A stretch of DNA of 64,000 nucleotides from Phocoena phocoena (Eukaryota > Chordata > Mammalia > Artiodactyla > Phocoenidae): assembly GCF_963924675.1 (NCBI RefSeq), contig NC_089222.1, forward strand, positions 139,464,281 to 139,528,280, given 5' to 3'. Positions within the stretch are counted from its first letter, which is position 1. Every line of letters starts with the position of its first letter. Under the pieces are notes generated by a model. The model saw only the letters and a program-made list of their open reading frames with translations. It had not been told where the DNA came from and did not search any database. The position numbers and the translations under genes are program-made. Shown piece by piece: positions 45,955-57,848 of this stretch.

Positions 45955-46062
45955 GGAGGTAGTGTGGTGTTGTGGTCATGCTGACCAGGGGTCCAGAGGA
46001 TCTGAGCTCTGGTGTTGGTTTTGCCATGTAGCCCTGGACCATTGAATCATCCTCTCCAAGAC
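45955..46062 (+). mobile_element. MIR SINE fragment
   Basis: gtagtgtggtgttgtggtca, ccagaggatctgagctctgg and gttttgccatgtagccctgg fit the MIR 5' half. Confidence 0.55.
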
Positions 46063-46357
46063 CTGTATTCCTGGGATGGTTCATTTTATATGTCAACTCA
46101 GAGGGCATTTGTGGATGAGATTAGCTGTTAAATTGGTGACCTTTGGGGTAAGCCGATAGTTGTCCATAATGTGTGTGGGCCTCACCAATCAGTCGAAGAC
46201 TTGAATAGAAGAAAAAGACTGACCTCTCTAAGCAAGATGGAATTCTCTGCTTTCACACTTCATCTGTACCATCAGCTCCTTTGGGTCCCACATGGCAGTT
46301 ATGGGCTTGCCAGCCTCCATATTTGCCAGGGGCAGTTCTTTATAATCTCTCTGTCTC

Positions 46358-46381
46358 TGTGTGTGTGTGTGTGTGTGTGTG
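46358..46381. repeat. (TG)n microsatellite in LTR
   Basis: About twelve TG units, followed by TCTC and TCTG runs. Lies at the same LTR position as the TA/GA array at 23027. Confidence 0.95.
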
Positions 46382-46440
46382 TCTCTCTCTCTGTTTCTCT
46401 CTCCCCCCAGTCTGTCTGTCTGTCTGCCTCTGTATCTTTG

Positions 46441-46560
46441 TTTCTCTCTATATATGTATATCTATCTATATCTACCTATATAGATATAGATATCTTTTAT
46501 ATCTGAATAGATCTACCTATATAATGATATACCTATCTCTATGTAGATATACAGAGAGAT
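46441..46560. repeat. TATC/TATAGA-rich degenerate microsatellite in LTR
   Basis: tatatctatctatatctacc and tatagatatagatatc strings over about 120 bp, continuing the LTR-internal array. Confidence 0.85.
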
Positions 46561-46749
46561 ATCCTATTGGGAAAACCCTGACTAATACAATTCCATTTGT
46601 AAAATAGCACTTGAGAAAAGTCCCTGTTAATGCAAATAAAAACTACCATGGATGTCCAGGGTGGAGTCATTGACCATCACATGTAAATGTGCTTCACCTC
46701 AAACGTGTGACTTCATCTTGCTTCCAGCAAAAGGCCTTCTCATTATTGG

Positions 46750-46975
46750 AGTGATTGAGAGCATAAATGCTGGAGTCAGATTCTATAGGTTAAAATCTGA
46801 GCTCTGCCACTTAGGAGCTTTGTGGGAAAACTACTTAACCACTCTAGGCCTCAGTTTTCTCATCTGTAAAATGGAGATAATAAAAATACCTACCTCGCAG
46901 GATTACTGTGAGAAATAATGAGCTAATACAAGTCAAGTTAATATAAGGTTTCTGACCCTCAGTAGCTGCCTATCT
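46750..46975 (+). mobile_element. MIR SINE, nearly full length
   Basis: gctggagtcagattctatag, gagctctgccacttaggagc, cctcagttttctcatctgta, aaatggagataataaaaat and gcaggattactgtgagaaat follow MIR closely. One of the best conserved MIRs in the window. Confidence 0.9.
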
Positions 46976-48112
46976 CAGTTAAGATAGACCTGGTTACACA
47001 GCAGTGATGAATACCTCTTTTTTTTCTTTAGAACTTGTTGACTGGAAATACTTAAGTAGTCAAGTGGAGCCTTAAGAAATGCAATAATTGGAGAACAGAA
47101 TTAACAGCTTTCACAGTTATTATTATTCAGAGCATGTATTTACATGTATTCATGTGTATGCATATTTAATTAATATTATGTAGTAAGGAGTCAACTTCAC
47201 CTTGCTTCCTTGCTCAGGACAAAAGACTTCTTTTAGCATTAGACTGATGCTTTCTTCAGGAAGCATCCTCTCCATCTTACTTAGCAGAGATAAGTATGGC
47301 TTATTAGAAGATGGTACAGCTCCTCCAATAGTTATAGCCCTGAGCTATGAGATCATCAGTCTCCAAGCAGATAGAAGCAGTTTAGCATCTTGGGCTGATA
47401 TCAAGGAGCTTTCCTATGGAAGCAATTACACCCTTGGTGGTAGTGGGCAATAATTAAAATGCAAATATGCAGTTACTTACTAGCTCTTGGAGGTCATGCC
47501 TCCTGCATTTCATTCTGAACTTCTTGCTCAATATCTTTCAAATCTCCCCTGATAATTTTGGCTTCTCAGAAATAATTCCACCAAGGCAGAAAATTGGCAG
47601 TCAAAGAAGTTTCATTGGCCATTAGATCACTGTATTTCTTAACTTGTAATTTTCCATTGCTCTCTGTTCTCCATTGACTTTCCATTCTCTGTTATATTAC
47701 ACAAGTAGTACATGGCATCGATCTTGACACATGATATACATTCATTTATCAAGGATCAATCCATTAGGTGGACTCTTCCCAGGGAAGTGTGAGCTGTGTC
47801 AATCAACTTAAGAATGTAATATAAGGACACACTATGTTATAAACAACTTCTAAAAACATGTGCACAGAGAAAATGCTACTCAAGGACATTTAAAATAGCT
47901 TTTCCTTATTTTCAGCTGAATCCCCATTAAGAGTTTAGGTATATTTAGGTAAGTGGTCTGTGTCCTTGACAATCTTGTCATTTTTAACTTTTCCTTGTAA
48001 CTTCCTCAGGGTCTGATGAGTGTGGCTAGCTAAGGGAGAGAATATGCTGAGAAAATCATTAATTGTGTCTCCTGGAAGGCTTGTTGTCTCTGAAGAGAGG
48101 AGCAATGCAATC
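46976..48112. other. Unrecognised DNA
   Basis: About 1.1 kb. No repeat or gene recognised. Plus frame 47202-47453 (83 codons) has no domain. Confidence 0.4.
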
Positions 48113-48240
48113 CAGTTATGTATTCAATCGATTTTTATGGAATGCCTACTATGTGCTAGATATAATTTTAAGCAATGGGACACATTGGTGAACTAGCTGA
48201 CCAAGCTATCTTGTGAACATTCTGGTGGAGAACATAGATA
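48113..48240 (+). mobile_element. LINE L2 3' fragment
   Basis: ggaatgcctactatgtgcta and gcaatgggacacattggtga follow the L2 3' motif in plus orientation. Confidence 0.7.
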
Positions 48241-48244
48241 ATCC

Positions 48245-48462
48245 CAAAGAAATTTGAAAAATGGATCCTATAATTGAAATGAGAATCCTTTGGTTGTGAA
48301 AGTGGGATTCAGCATATATTCTGGAAGAAAATCCAGCCTGACGCTTTGCTGGATTAAATGTGGGATGCAAAGAACAAAAATGAGGAGTCAGAATGACTCC
48401 TAAATTTTTATTCTTTGCAACTGGGTAAATGTTGGTGCTATTAGCTGAGAAGATGGATAACT
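48245..48462 (+). mobile_element. Ancient interspersed repeat (L2/CR1-class suspected), left part
   Basis: gaggagtcagaatgactcct and aactgggtaaatgttggtgc match a widespread old mammalian repeat. Interrupted near 48463 and resumed near 49020. Confidence 0.45.
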
Positions 48463-49015
48463 ATATCAGTGAGGGTTCATACAAAAAAAAAAAAAACCAC
48501 TCCAGGTGTTTTAAGCAGAAAGAGATTTAAGATAGGGAATTGAGTGCTTACAGAAACCTTGGAAGAGCTGAGGAAACACAAGTTAGGGAAGGTGACTAGT
48601 AGTATTCAGTTCTGCCACCACTGTTTGGTCCAGTGAATTTAGGAATTGTTGCTTCCACCCAGAGATTAGGAAACTACAGGAAACTAAGAAACTGATGGTG
48701 ATGGTTGAAGCTGCCTCACAGCCCTGAGTGGAATTATCTCAATGGAAAACCCAGAGGCCACTGAAAAAAACTTGTCTGCCAGAGCTCCCATGTCCAACAT
48801 CAGTGCACAGGGGAGAAGAATATATTCTGTTTCTCCTCTACCTTCAAAATCTCACACTAGAGCATTTCATTAGCAGAACACAGCTGTAACTGGAAGCTGA
48901 AAGGCAAAGGAGCCTGGAAGATAAAATTCCCAGCCTTTCAGCTGATTGTCAAAAAGAAGCATACAGCACATGAAAGAGGGAAAGAACTGGTCCTTATAGG
49001 CTGGGGGGAGGGGGA
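48463..49015. other. Unassigned LTR-like insertion
   Basis: tatcagtgagggttcataca, ccactccaggtgttttaagc and acttgtctgccagagctccc form a block that splits the older repeat. It looks like an LTR but I cannot name it. An A13 run lies near 48482. Confidence 0.4.
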
Positions 49016-49019
49016 ATAA

Positions 49020-49775
49020 TAAAACATTTTCAGATTGTTTGGTCATAAGTTTTCCTGTGGACACAAACACATCCAAGTTGGAAGTCTCAAGTAGGCAGTT
49101 GGATACACAGGTCTAGAATTCAGGGGAAAGGTAAGGAGAGAAATATAAATTGGGGGGCCACAAACATACAAATGGTAACTGAAGGAGTGCAACTGGAGAA
49201 TATTACCTAGGGAATAAGTAGATTGAGAAGAGGTCCAAGAAAACGGTCCTATATGCTTTTAGGAAACTGGGATATGGTGGCAATTGAGAAATGCTCTAAG
49301 ATAAAGAAGGTTAAGTTGGGACCTGAAGTTAACTTAAATGGCTTAAGTAATCCAGTCAAAACTAGGAGAATGTTTAGAGGTCAGGAAGAGGAGCAGATAA
49401 CAGCCAATGAAACTGAGAACATGAGAAAACAATCTAGAGATGTGGTTTGCTGACAGTCCAGTGAAAGAGGAGAGAATGATAATCAGTGTGAAACACTGAT
49501 ACGACTTTTAATAAGATGGAGTATGAGAATTTGACACTGGATTTTGTCAGATGGCAGTTGTAGGTGATCTTAACCAGAGTAGTTTCCAAAATCCTAAATG
49601 AAATAGGCTGGAGAGAGAACATAGAGTGAGAAAGTACAGTAAATTTACCCAACTCTTTGGAGTAGTTGTGAAGTAATATAAAGATAGCAGAGACACGGAG
49701 TAGCAATTGGAGGTGATGTAGAGTCTAGGCAAGGCATTTTTAAAGAAAGGCAATATTAAAGCAGCCTTGTGTGTT
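49020..49775 (+). mobile_element. Ancient interspersed repeat (L2/CR1-class suspected), right part
   Basis: aagtctcaagtaggcagttg, gatacacaggtctagaattc, agattgagaagaggtccaag and gacactggattttgtcagat follow the same repeat as 48245-48462 in order. Frames at 49223-49453 and minus 49434-49753 have no domain. Confidence 0.5.
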
Positions 49776-51869
49776 GATGAGCATAAAGCACTATCATGAC
49801 GGTCAACTTGAGAATGGAACAGTCAAGACTCAAATTGATTGGCAGGTCATGATCAACATGATAGGGTTCTCTATTCTGATTCCAGATGATACTTGACACT
49901 GTAATTTTTTTTTTAAGGAAGACATAGAGTTTGCTTTCAAAGAAATATATACATCAACAAAATTGAGGAGCAATTTCCAATAAAATGTAAATAAGATCAA
50001 TATTTTATTTTATTAATTATTTTCTGTTTAAGTGGTGGAGGCAGCGAATAAAGAATGAATTGTAAAATTATAAGGGGGAAAGGTAGAGGAACACTTTTGG
50101 AAACCTCTTTCCTATAAGGTCTTAAAGAAAGTTAAGGGCATGAATTTTTGGAGAAGAGACAGGTGAATTTTTCAGGGATGTATGGCTTACTAATAATGAG
50201 GAATCAGCAAAGTATGGTGGAAATATCAAAAGAAGTGGGATAGCTGGAGCAGAAGGGCTATAGTTGGGGGGCCCTGAGTGAGGGTCTTGTCTTTCACCCA
50301 GTGGGTAATAAGAATCCACTTAATGGGTAATAAATGGCAGATTCTTGAATAGGGTGATAAAAATGACCTATTTTGCCCATGTCAGTGGATCCATGAGTTA
50401 TTTGCTCTAAAGCAATGTTGTAAGCCTTGGAAATGAAGGAAGTTCTTCTGGAATAATGCAACTGTCCATGCCAAGACCTACAGTACCAGTCCACTATGTG
50501 TCCATCCAGGTCGTGCTGTGGCAATTCCCTTAAAGCTACTTTTACTGTTTGTTTTCACTTGTTTCCATAAGAGTGAATACATACTTAATTGCAAAGCTTC
50601 CATCAATAAAAGTTCTTATCATACCTCATTACACAAATATCTTTCATGTGTGCTAGACACTTTCAAAAGTTTAATAATTCTGCATCTGATTTGCATCATC
50701 TTATTGAAACAAAGACAGTCTTGGCAATACTGCCTACCAAAACAGGCTTTAAGAAATCACAATGATTTTTGCAGCTATATACTGACAATCTCTCTCTTCT
50801 GAGTTTCCAGAAAAAGCTCTGCTCTCCGTGCTCTTAAGAAAACTCAGGCATTGGCGTAGGGAGATATTCTTGGAAAACACTCCTAGTGTTAAGAATGTAG
50901 AAATTAAGACCAGGTAAGTTTAAAGGAATGGCTTAAGTATTCCTGTCAGAACTTCACAGATAGTGTCAGCATGATGGCCTTGTTCTCTGGTGACCCTTCA
51001 CCAATGCGGTATAATATCCTTTGATTCCATTTCCTATCATCCAGGGAACCCCCGAGAGACTCATGCTCCTGATTCATCAGCCCTTCATGGTGTGTGGTAA
51101 CATCCCTCTGTGTGACTGAACAAGCAGTGACTTTAAAAAAAACAACGGTCATACAGCACATCACAGAGCTCAACAGGGAGATAATTGATGTTCTTCCTTT
51201 CTGGTTTTCTGTAAAATAGTGAAGAATGACTCTTCCACCCTGTGGCATTTTGTGTAGTGAAGCAATCATAACTGTTTAGGCTTCTTGGAGGATAGGGTTT
51301 TTCTGGAAACAAATGATGAAAGGGTGGTGGGTTGCTGGCAATCCAGAGAAATACAGAAGCAGGCTCAGAGAAAGGAGATGGAAAATGCTTCAGAGGACAT
51401 AGGATAATCTCACCCAGAAAATGAACACACACACACACACACACATCTTGTTAAAAAGCATTAAAGCAAACTGAAGCCTTTAAGTTCCCAGTACACAGAG
51501 CTCCTTAAGGGTAATTCTGTTAACTTAAAAGGAAAGGCTGGTCCTTTGCAATGAACACAGTTTAGATTCTGGTGGATAATCAGCTACTGTGCTCCATTGC
51601 TGTCTTACTGAACTGGTGGATCTTGAGGGCATAGTATGTTGAACTTCTGCACGCCAGGCCCTTATTCCAAGTGAGCTCACACTGCTGCCCCACTCAGTTC
51701 TTGGAAGGTTTTGATGTTGCAATTTTATTCCATATTCAATGGTATAGAAAATACAGAGCTTTGAGTTTTGGTTCTCTCCCGTCAATCAATCCACTGCGGT
51801 TGTTGTTGATTATCGTTGTTGTTAATACTTTGTTTTGTTTTTAATACTGGTTCTATTTGTGGTTTAGTA
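49776..51869. other. Unrecognised DNA
   Basis: About 2.1 kb. A (CA)n run of about ten units lies at 51425-51445. Overlapping frames on the minus strand (50946-51444, 51525-51785) have no domain. No repeat family recognised. Confidence 0.4.
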
Positions 51870-52515
51870 GTATGTACGGAATTTGGCTTGGCTGGTCAAT
51901 CAGTGAGATCTCCTCCAGTTTGGGATTCTTAGCCTGGGTTGCACTGTATGCGGGATAGGTTTTGCCTCCTCTAAATGCCCAACAGCTACGGGACCCTCAA
52001 CAAATGTAACTGAATGAAAGACAAATTTTTCACGTGCGGGTTTTCCTTGCTCTGAAGTGCACAGTAGACATTAGCATTAAGCCCCTGCTTGGCTTTGGCC
52101 ACCTTTGAAGCCAAGGCACTGTTTTTCAAGCAGGTGGGTCTGTGTTGAGATGCTGTCATCTTTCTAGACAGTTCACCTACTGCAGAGTGATGCTTTGTGC
52201 TGCTGAAAGGAGCAACAGCTCCACCATATGTGTGATTCTCTGTAGCTTCCTGAGGCCCCTGTATCCTGGGGTTGTTCCCGGGGACTCTCTGGCAGGTGAT
52301 GCCTACATGGCCTCCACCCACCCCTGAGTAGATGGATTCAGCCAGCTTTTCTTGGCATTCTCCAAGGCAGAGCTTAGCTCAACAAGCACCAAGATGTCCT
52401 CAGCTTCAAATACGCCTGTTTCATCAACATATAGTGACTCTGGCTCACTTTCCAGCATTTTCCCTCTGAAAATAAATTTACTTATGGAAATAGATTTATG
52501 ATGACTCAGGGGCAA
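51870..52515 (-). other. Candidate processed pseudogene, parent unidentified
   Basis: Two minus-strand frames join end to end: 52303-52515 (70 codons, with EAEDILVLVELSSALENA) and 51986-52321 (111 codons, with AVAPFSSTKHHSAVGELS and KNSALASKVAKAK). They overlap by 19 bp and differ by one reading-frame shift near 52310-52325. A third short frame downstream (about 51880-51960) keeps coding-like composition. The residues are not low-complexity and no repeat covers this stretch. I do not recognise the parent gene. No A-tail or start is clear, so an exon, a pseudogene or chance remain possible. Confidence 0.3.
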
Positions 52516-52765
52516 ACCCCGGGGTTTTACACAGGCTGTTTTGGCATTTGGACTTAGTTCTTACTGTTTCAGCCTCTCCAGCTACTTATTCTCCAGTTTC
52601 TATGCTCTATTGAATGAAACATCTTGGTCCTCACCCTTCTGTCAAGATGGGTGAAGGATCCTATCAGAATCTCAATGCACCCTAATTATAAACTAACCAT
52701 TCTAGTCCAACAAAACATGGCCTCCACCACCCACAGGATAGACTTGGCATTTGTTGCAGTGTGAA

Positions 52766-52810
52766 ATCAATTTCCATGTACTAGACCATCAATTTCCATG
52801 TATATAGACC
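52766..52810. repeat. 22/23-bp imperfect tandem duplication
   Basis: atcaatttccatgtactagacc (split here by length: first 15 bases identical in both) at 52766-52787 is repeated at 52788-52810 with tatatagacc in place of ctagacc. Confidence 0.9.
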
Positions 52811-53249
52811 ACCAAAGGGGTTACTGTAAGGGTCTGAGGAATAACTTAGTATATGTGACCAGCAGTGTGGGAAGAGGAAAAAAAAACGATCTCTTTAAGG
52901 GTGGATTTTTTTTTTTTCTAGATGGAGGAGAAAACTGCCCTGATTATCAAGTCAGTAGTTGCTGAAGATAAAATACTGCCAGAATATGGATTATGAGGGA
53001 AACCAAGTCCCAAGTGTTCTCCACTGTACACTCGGGTACAACCTGGAGTTCTTTTCAGAAAGGGGGTGGAAAGAGCATCAGGAACCTTTGGCAAAAGGGG
53101 AACACCCTGCACCCCAGGCTAATGTGGCAAAGAGGCACATCAAAGGCTCAGGAGGTGCAGCCTTTCTCTCTTCCTGGGATGCTCTGAGAGCAGCGGGTAC
53201 CCCACTCCTGTCCCTCCCCTTCTGGGTGTTTTACCATGCACTGGGAAGA
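52811..53249. other. Unrecognised DNA
   Basis: About 440 bp. Plus frame 52959-53285 runs into a MIR and has no domain. Confidence 0.4.
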
Positions 53250-53254
53250 GGCAT

Positions 53255-53465
53255 GAGTGCTGGGGTCAAGTCAAGCTTGCTTTGAATCCTGGCTTTGCCA
53301 GTTACCAGTATAGTGACTTTAGTCACATGACCTCACTGCTGCCATTACCCAACGGTAGAGCCAGGGAACTAACGGTAACTCTCCTTGATTTTTAAGGATT
53401 TAATGAGACAATCCATGGGAAGTGCTCAGCACACTGTATGACAAATCCGTGAAGTTTCTTCCACT
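53255..53465 (+). mobile_element. MIR SINE
   Basis: gctttgaatcctggctttgc, cagttaccagtatagtgact, gatttaatgagacaatcca and gaagtgctcagcacactg follow MIR in plus orientation. Confidence 0.82.
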
Positions 53466-55448
53466 CCCAATCTCGGTCCTCAGTCCCTGGTGGTCTCACA
53501 AGCAATTGAGGGCACAGCTGGAAAACCTGAATTCCAGGGACAGAGTTGATTGGATCTGTTTCTGAGACCATCCACCTCCTGGATGAGGGACGGTCTTTTC
53601 AGCCACTAGGGGGCACCAATTACATGGAAAAGAAAGGGTTGAATTTAGAAGGCTCAGTCCATTGGCCTGCAATGAACGTCATTTAATCAATTTTTTCTCT
53701 TGGAACAAAGTTTGGGTGTGGTTGATACAGAAAGGTGCCAAGTATACCTGTTGGGGAAGGTGGTAACACTTTCATGTTGTTTGAAGAGTTTTCTTAGATC
53801 CCTTCCATGTCCGGCTATTGTGGACATACAATTAAAAAAAATAATAATCAGCCCCTTTTACTTTCATTCCTTCTTTTTCTATATTTATACTCCAACTGAA
53901 ATAGACAATCTTCTTAGTGTATGGAAGAGATATGTGGATGAAAGAAGGATCTTTACGTTAAAATGTTTCAGACTTTTTGAGCGAACCAAGTTTATGTTAG
54001 ACCTTTCAATCTGAAGCCATGTGTTTTCTTAGCCCATTAAACCTGGCTCATAAGTGAACATAGTTAGTATAACGTTCCTGAGATAGCTAGGAAGCCATAG
54101 GGTTTTTCTTATCAGAATTAACCCCTCATTGCGTTTGAAGGTAACTAAATCCTGGGAAACATGAGATGCAATGGAATTCTGGAATCCACAGCAAGTGGGG
54201 GGACAGGGAGAGGTACAGCAAATATACCTGCCTAGGTCAGGACGCAAAACATGGCTGAGATATGATAGTTGCTTCTCAGAGGGGAAAAACTGACGCTCCC
54301 CAGCACTGCTGGGTAAAGGAGTCTGTAGGCTTTCTTAGGCGTTCCTCAAACCTCTTCCAATAGCCTCAGAGCTTCCAAATTAGACTCTCTTAACGTACAG
54401 CCCAGGAATATGCAACAAATCCATAGGTGACTTTATAGCCCTAAAATTTAAGAGCCACTGCGGTAGGAGGTTATAATAAGTCTAACTCACTGACATTTAA
54501 GGGAATACCTTTAAGGGTGTCTCCCTAGGACTTTTGTCCCAGCAAGTTTCCACCTTCTGGAGGAATCTTTGAATGCTCTTACTGCTATGAAAAGTCCAAT
54601 CCAACAGCAAAGCCACCAACGATCAGAACTGTTCACCCTGAGATTCTTCATGCCCCAGAATCATACATGCAGTCCAGCACACTACCAGAGTGGATTCCTT
54701 TGATTTGTGACTCTCCAGTTTGTATGCTGAAAGGCTCTAAGCTGCAGACTGGCATCCAGGGCTGTGGTTGTGAAAGGAGGTGTCTCAATTACAAGAGGCA
54801 ACAGTTCCAAGGAGCCAGAGGGGGTGTGGGATGGGAGAAGCGGGAGTGCCGTGGAACCCCTCTGCAGCATCCAGGGAGCAGAGATACAGGGCACAGAGGA
54901 TACAGTGCCTCGTGCTGCTCTCCAGGGAAACTCCACTGAAACACAAAGTGAGTGCCAATAGGCTACATCAAGAGCATTCCCATTATAAGGAGATGGAAAT
55001 AGAGCGCTTCGTTGGAAATTGGTTTTCATACATCCTGTGTCTGTTTCTGCTTCTGGAAGGCACTTCTACATGAGCCTTGGATTCAGCTCATCTTCCCTTT
55101 AGCCACATTCTCTGATTTCCAAGCAATCAGGTGACCTGGGTGTGTTTCAATGGCCATACTTCCCACCCATCAGCAAAAACAGAAAAGCCAACCATCCCCA
55201 AACACCCTGGAGAACTGGTACATTGTGCATCTTCCTCTAAAGCTGTATATGTGAGAAAATCTCTTTTACTGCATCCACCCAATGCTCAAATGTAGTTCTT
55301 ATCGAGAAGAAATCAATAACAGATCTAACGAAATTGTGAGCAAACTCTAAAGAACGCAGCCTCGCTGTGAATCTCCTCCTCACAGGTAGAAATAATTTGC
55401 CCCCCAAATAATGTAAGTAACTGCAACCAGTTCTTGACATACGTGGTG
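53466..55448. other. Unrecognised DNA
   Basis: About 2 kb. Overlapping frames near 54667-55073 on both strands conflict and have no domain. No repeat I can name. Confidence 0.4.
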
Positions 55449-55458
55449 TAGGTAATTT

Positions 55459-57119
55459 TTTTTAGCATCTTTATTGGAGTATAATTGCTCTACAATGGTG
55501 TGTTAGTTCCTGCTTTATGACAAAGTGAATCAGCCATACATATGCATATATTCCCATATCTCCTCCCTCTTGCATCTCCCTCCCACCCTCCCTATCCCAT
55601 CCTTCTAGGTGGTCACAGAGCACGGAGCTGATCTCCCTGTGCTATGCGACTGCTTCCCACGAGCTATGGATTTTACATTTGGTAGTGTGTATATGTCCAT
55701 GCCTCTCTCTCACTTTGTCCCAGCTTACCCTCCCCCTCCCCGTGTCCTCAAGTCCATTTTCTACGTCTGCGTCTTTATTCCTGTCCTGCCCCTAGGTTCT
55801 TCAGAACCATTGGGTTTTTTTTAGATTCTGTAATATGCACTAGCACACGGTATTTGTTTTTCTCTTTCTGACTTACTTCACTCCGTATGACAGACTCTAG
55901 GTTCATCCACCTCACTACAAATAACTCAATTTCATTTCTTTTTATGGCTGAATAATATTCCATTGTATATATGTGCCACATCTTCTTTATCCATTCATCT
56001 GTCGATGGACACTTAGGTTGCTTCCATGTGCTGGCTATTGTAAATAGTGCTGCAATGAACATTGTGGTACATGACTCTTTTTGAATTATGGTTTTCTCAG
56101 GGTATATGCCCAGTAGTGGAATTGCTGGGTCATATGGTAGTTCTATTTTTAGTTTTTTAAGGAACCTCCATACTGTTCTCCACAGTGACTGTATCAATTT
56201 ACATTCCCACCAACAGTGCAAGAGGGTTCCCTTTTCTCTACACCCTCTCCAGTGTTTATTGTTTGTAGATTTTTTATGATGGCCATTCTGACTGGTGTGA
56301 GGTGATACCTCACTGTAGTTTTGATTTGCATTTCTCTAATGACTAATGATGTTGAGCATCCTCTCATGTGTTTGTTGGCAGTCTGTATATCTTCTTTGGA
56401 GAAATGTCTATTTAGGTCTTCTGCCCATTTTGGGATTGGGTTGTTGTTGTTGTTTTTGATACTGAGCTGCATGAACTACTTGTAAATTTTGGAGATTAAT
56501 CCTTTTTCAGTTGCTTCATTTGCAAATATTTTCTCCCATTCTGAGGGTTGTCTTTTTGTCTTGTTTATGGTGTCCTTTGCTGTGTAAAAGCTTTGAAGTT
56601 TCATTAGGTCCCATTTGTTTATTTTCGTTTTTATTTCCATTTCTCTAGGAGGTGGGTCAAAAAGGATCTTGCTGTGATGTATGTCATAGAGAGTTCTGCC
56701 TATGTTTTCCTCTAAGAGTTTGATAGTGTCTGGTCTTACATTTAGGTCTTTAATCCATTTAAAGCTTATTTTTGTGTATGGTGCTAGGGAGTGTTCTAAT
56801 TTCATTCTTTTACATGTAGCTGTCCAGTTTTCCCAGCACCACTTATTGAAGTGTCTGTCTTTTCTCCATTGTATGCTCTTGCCTCCTTTATGAAAAATAA
56901 GGTGACCATATGTGCATGGGTTTATCTCTGGGCTTTCTATCCTGCTCCATTGATCTATATTTCTGTTTTTGTGCCAGTACCATACTGTCTTGATTACTGC
57001 AGCTTTGTAGTATAGTCTGAAGTCCAGGAGCCTGATTCCTTCAGCTCCGTTTTTCTTTCTCAAGATTGCTTTGGCTATCCGGGGACTTTTGTGTTTCCAT
57101 ACGAATTGTGAAATTGGCA
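55459..57119 (-). mobile_element. 5'-truncated L1 with ORF2 C-terminal third and 3' UTR
   Basis: A 1.66-kb L1 flanked by a perfect 10-bp duplication taggtaattt (55449-55458 and 57120-57129). The minus strand holds the ORF2 C-terminal region in three frames: 56476-57168 (begins just upstream in flanking DNA, then [19 protein letters not shown]), 56194-56472 ([17 protein letters not shown]) and 55775-56221 ([23 protein letters not shown]-type tail, [18 protein letters not shown]). A stop near 56473 and a frameshift near 56200 break it. Endonuclease and reverse transcriptase domains are missing. The 3' UTR (55459 to about 55840) includes a C-rich (G-quadruplex on minus) block at 55561-55603. Confidence 0.95.
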
Positions 57120-57129
57120 TAGGTAATTT

Positions 57130-57499
57130 AACAGAACAAAATATGTATGTCTTGAGTGACTCTTCCATGTACTACCCAAATGTTCATGTTTATAAAATAT
57201 TATTTTTGCTAAATTGTAAGTTCGAGGAAGTCAATTAAATAAGGCTTTGAGTGATGAATCCAAGTCTTGTTTGTCAACTAATGCCCAATAGGCATTTCTC
57301 ATTGACGAATGGGGTCATCTTCTTTGATGTCTGGAAGCTGAGCCTGGCCCAGTCTCCTAACGTCCAAGAACAAATGTGTCCTGGATTAATGAGTGGAAGA
57401 GAAAGTGGACCTCTTGGGAGTGGAGGCCTTTCCCGCACTTTGTTTTAACCTGTATGTGCTCTTTTAAAAGGAAAAATTGTTAGGAGATGGGGGCCTTAG
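57130..57499. other. Unrecognised DNA
   Basis: About 370 bp. No gene or repeat seen. Confidence 0.4.
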
Positions 57500-57504
57500 C
57501 CTTA

Positions 57505-57695
57505 GCTTCCTTACTCACTAGTGATCTTGACCAGTTCCTTAAACATTTGGGCTTCAATTTCTTTATCTGTAAAATAGGAGGCTTCAGGGTCATGAAACCT
57601 CCTTCACAGGATAGGGAGGAAGAGGAAATAAACCTACCAGAGGTGACAACTTTCTGTGCACTGTAAAGTGGTTTATAAATGAGAGGTGTTACCTC
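57505..57695 (+). mobile_element. MIR SINE
   Basis: cttgaccagttccttaaaca, caatttctttatctgtaaaa and ctgtaaagtggtttataaat follow the MIR core and 3' half. Confidence 0.75.
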
Positions 57696-57848
57696 TCTGC
57701 ACAGTTGTTCATCCAGTGATTTTGCACATGTGACCAGAGAACCCCAGTTCCTCAGGGATCCCGTCAGGATCTGTTTTAATCTCAGGACTTAACTGTGTGC
57801 TCATAGGCACGCTGACTCTTGCCCCTTTCCCCTTCCCCTTTCTCCTTA

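Larger units (their letters stand above)
46072..46589 (+). mobile_element. Solo LTR with perfect 5-bp target duplication
   Basis: Begins tgggatggttcattttatat and ends aaccctgactaataca; middle text gtgggcctcaccaatcagt. Perfect pentamers attcc flank it (46067-46071 and 46590-46594). Same family as 23003 and 34656, plus orientation. Microsatellites have expanded inside it. No retroviral genes. Confidence 0.88.
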
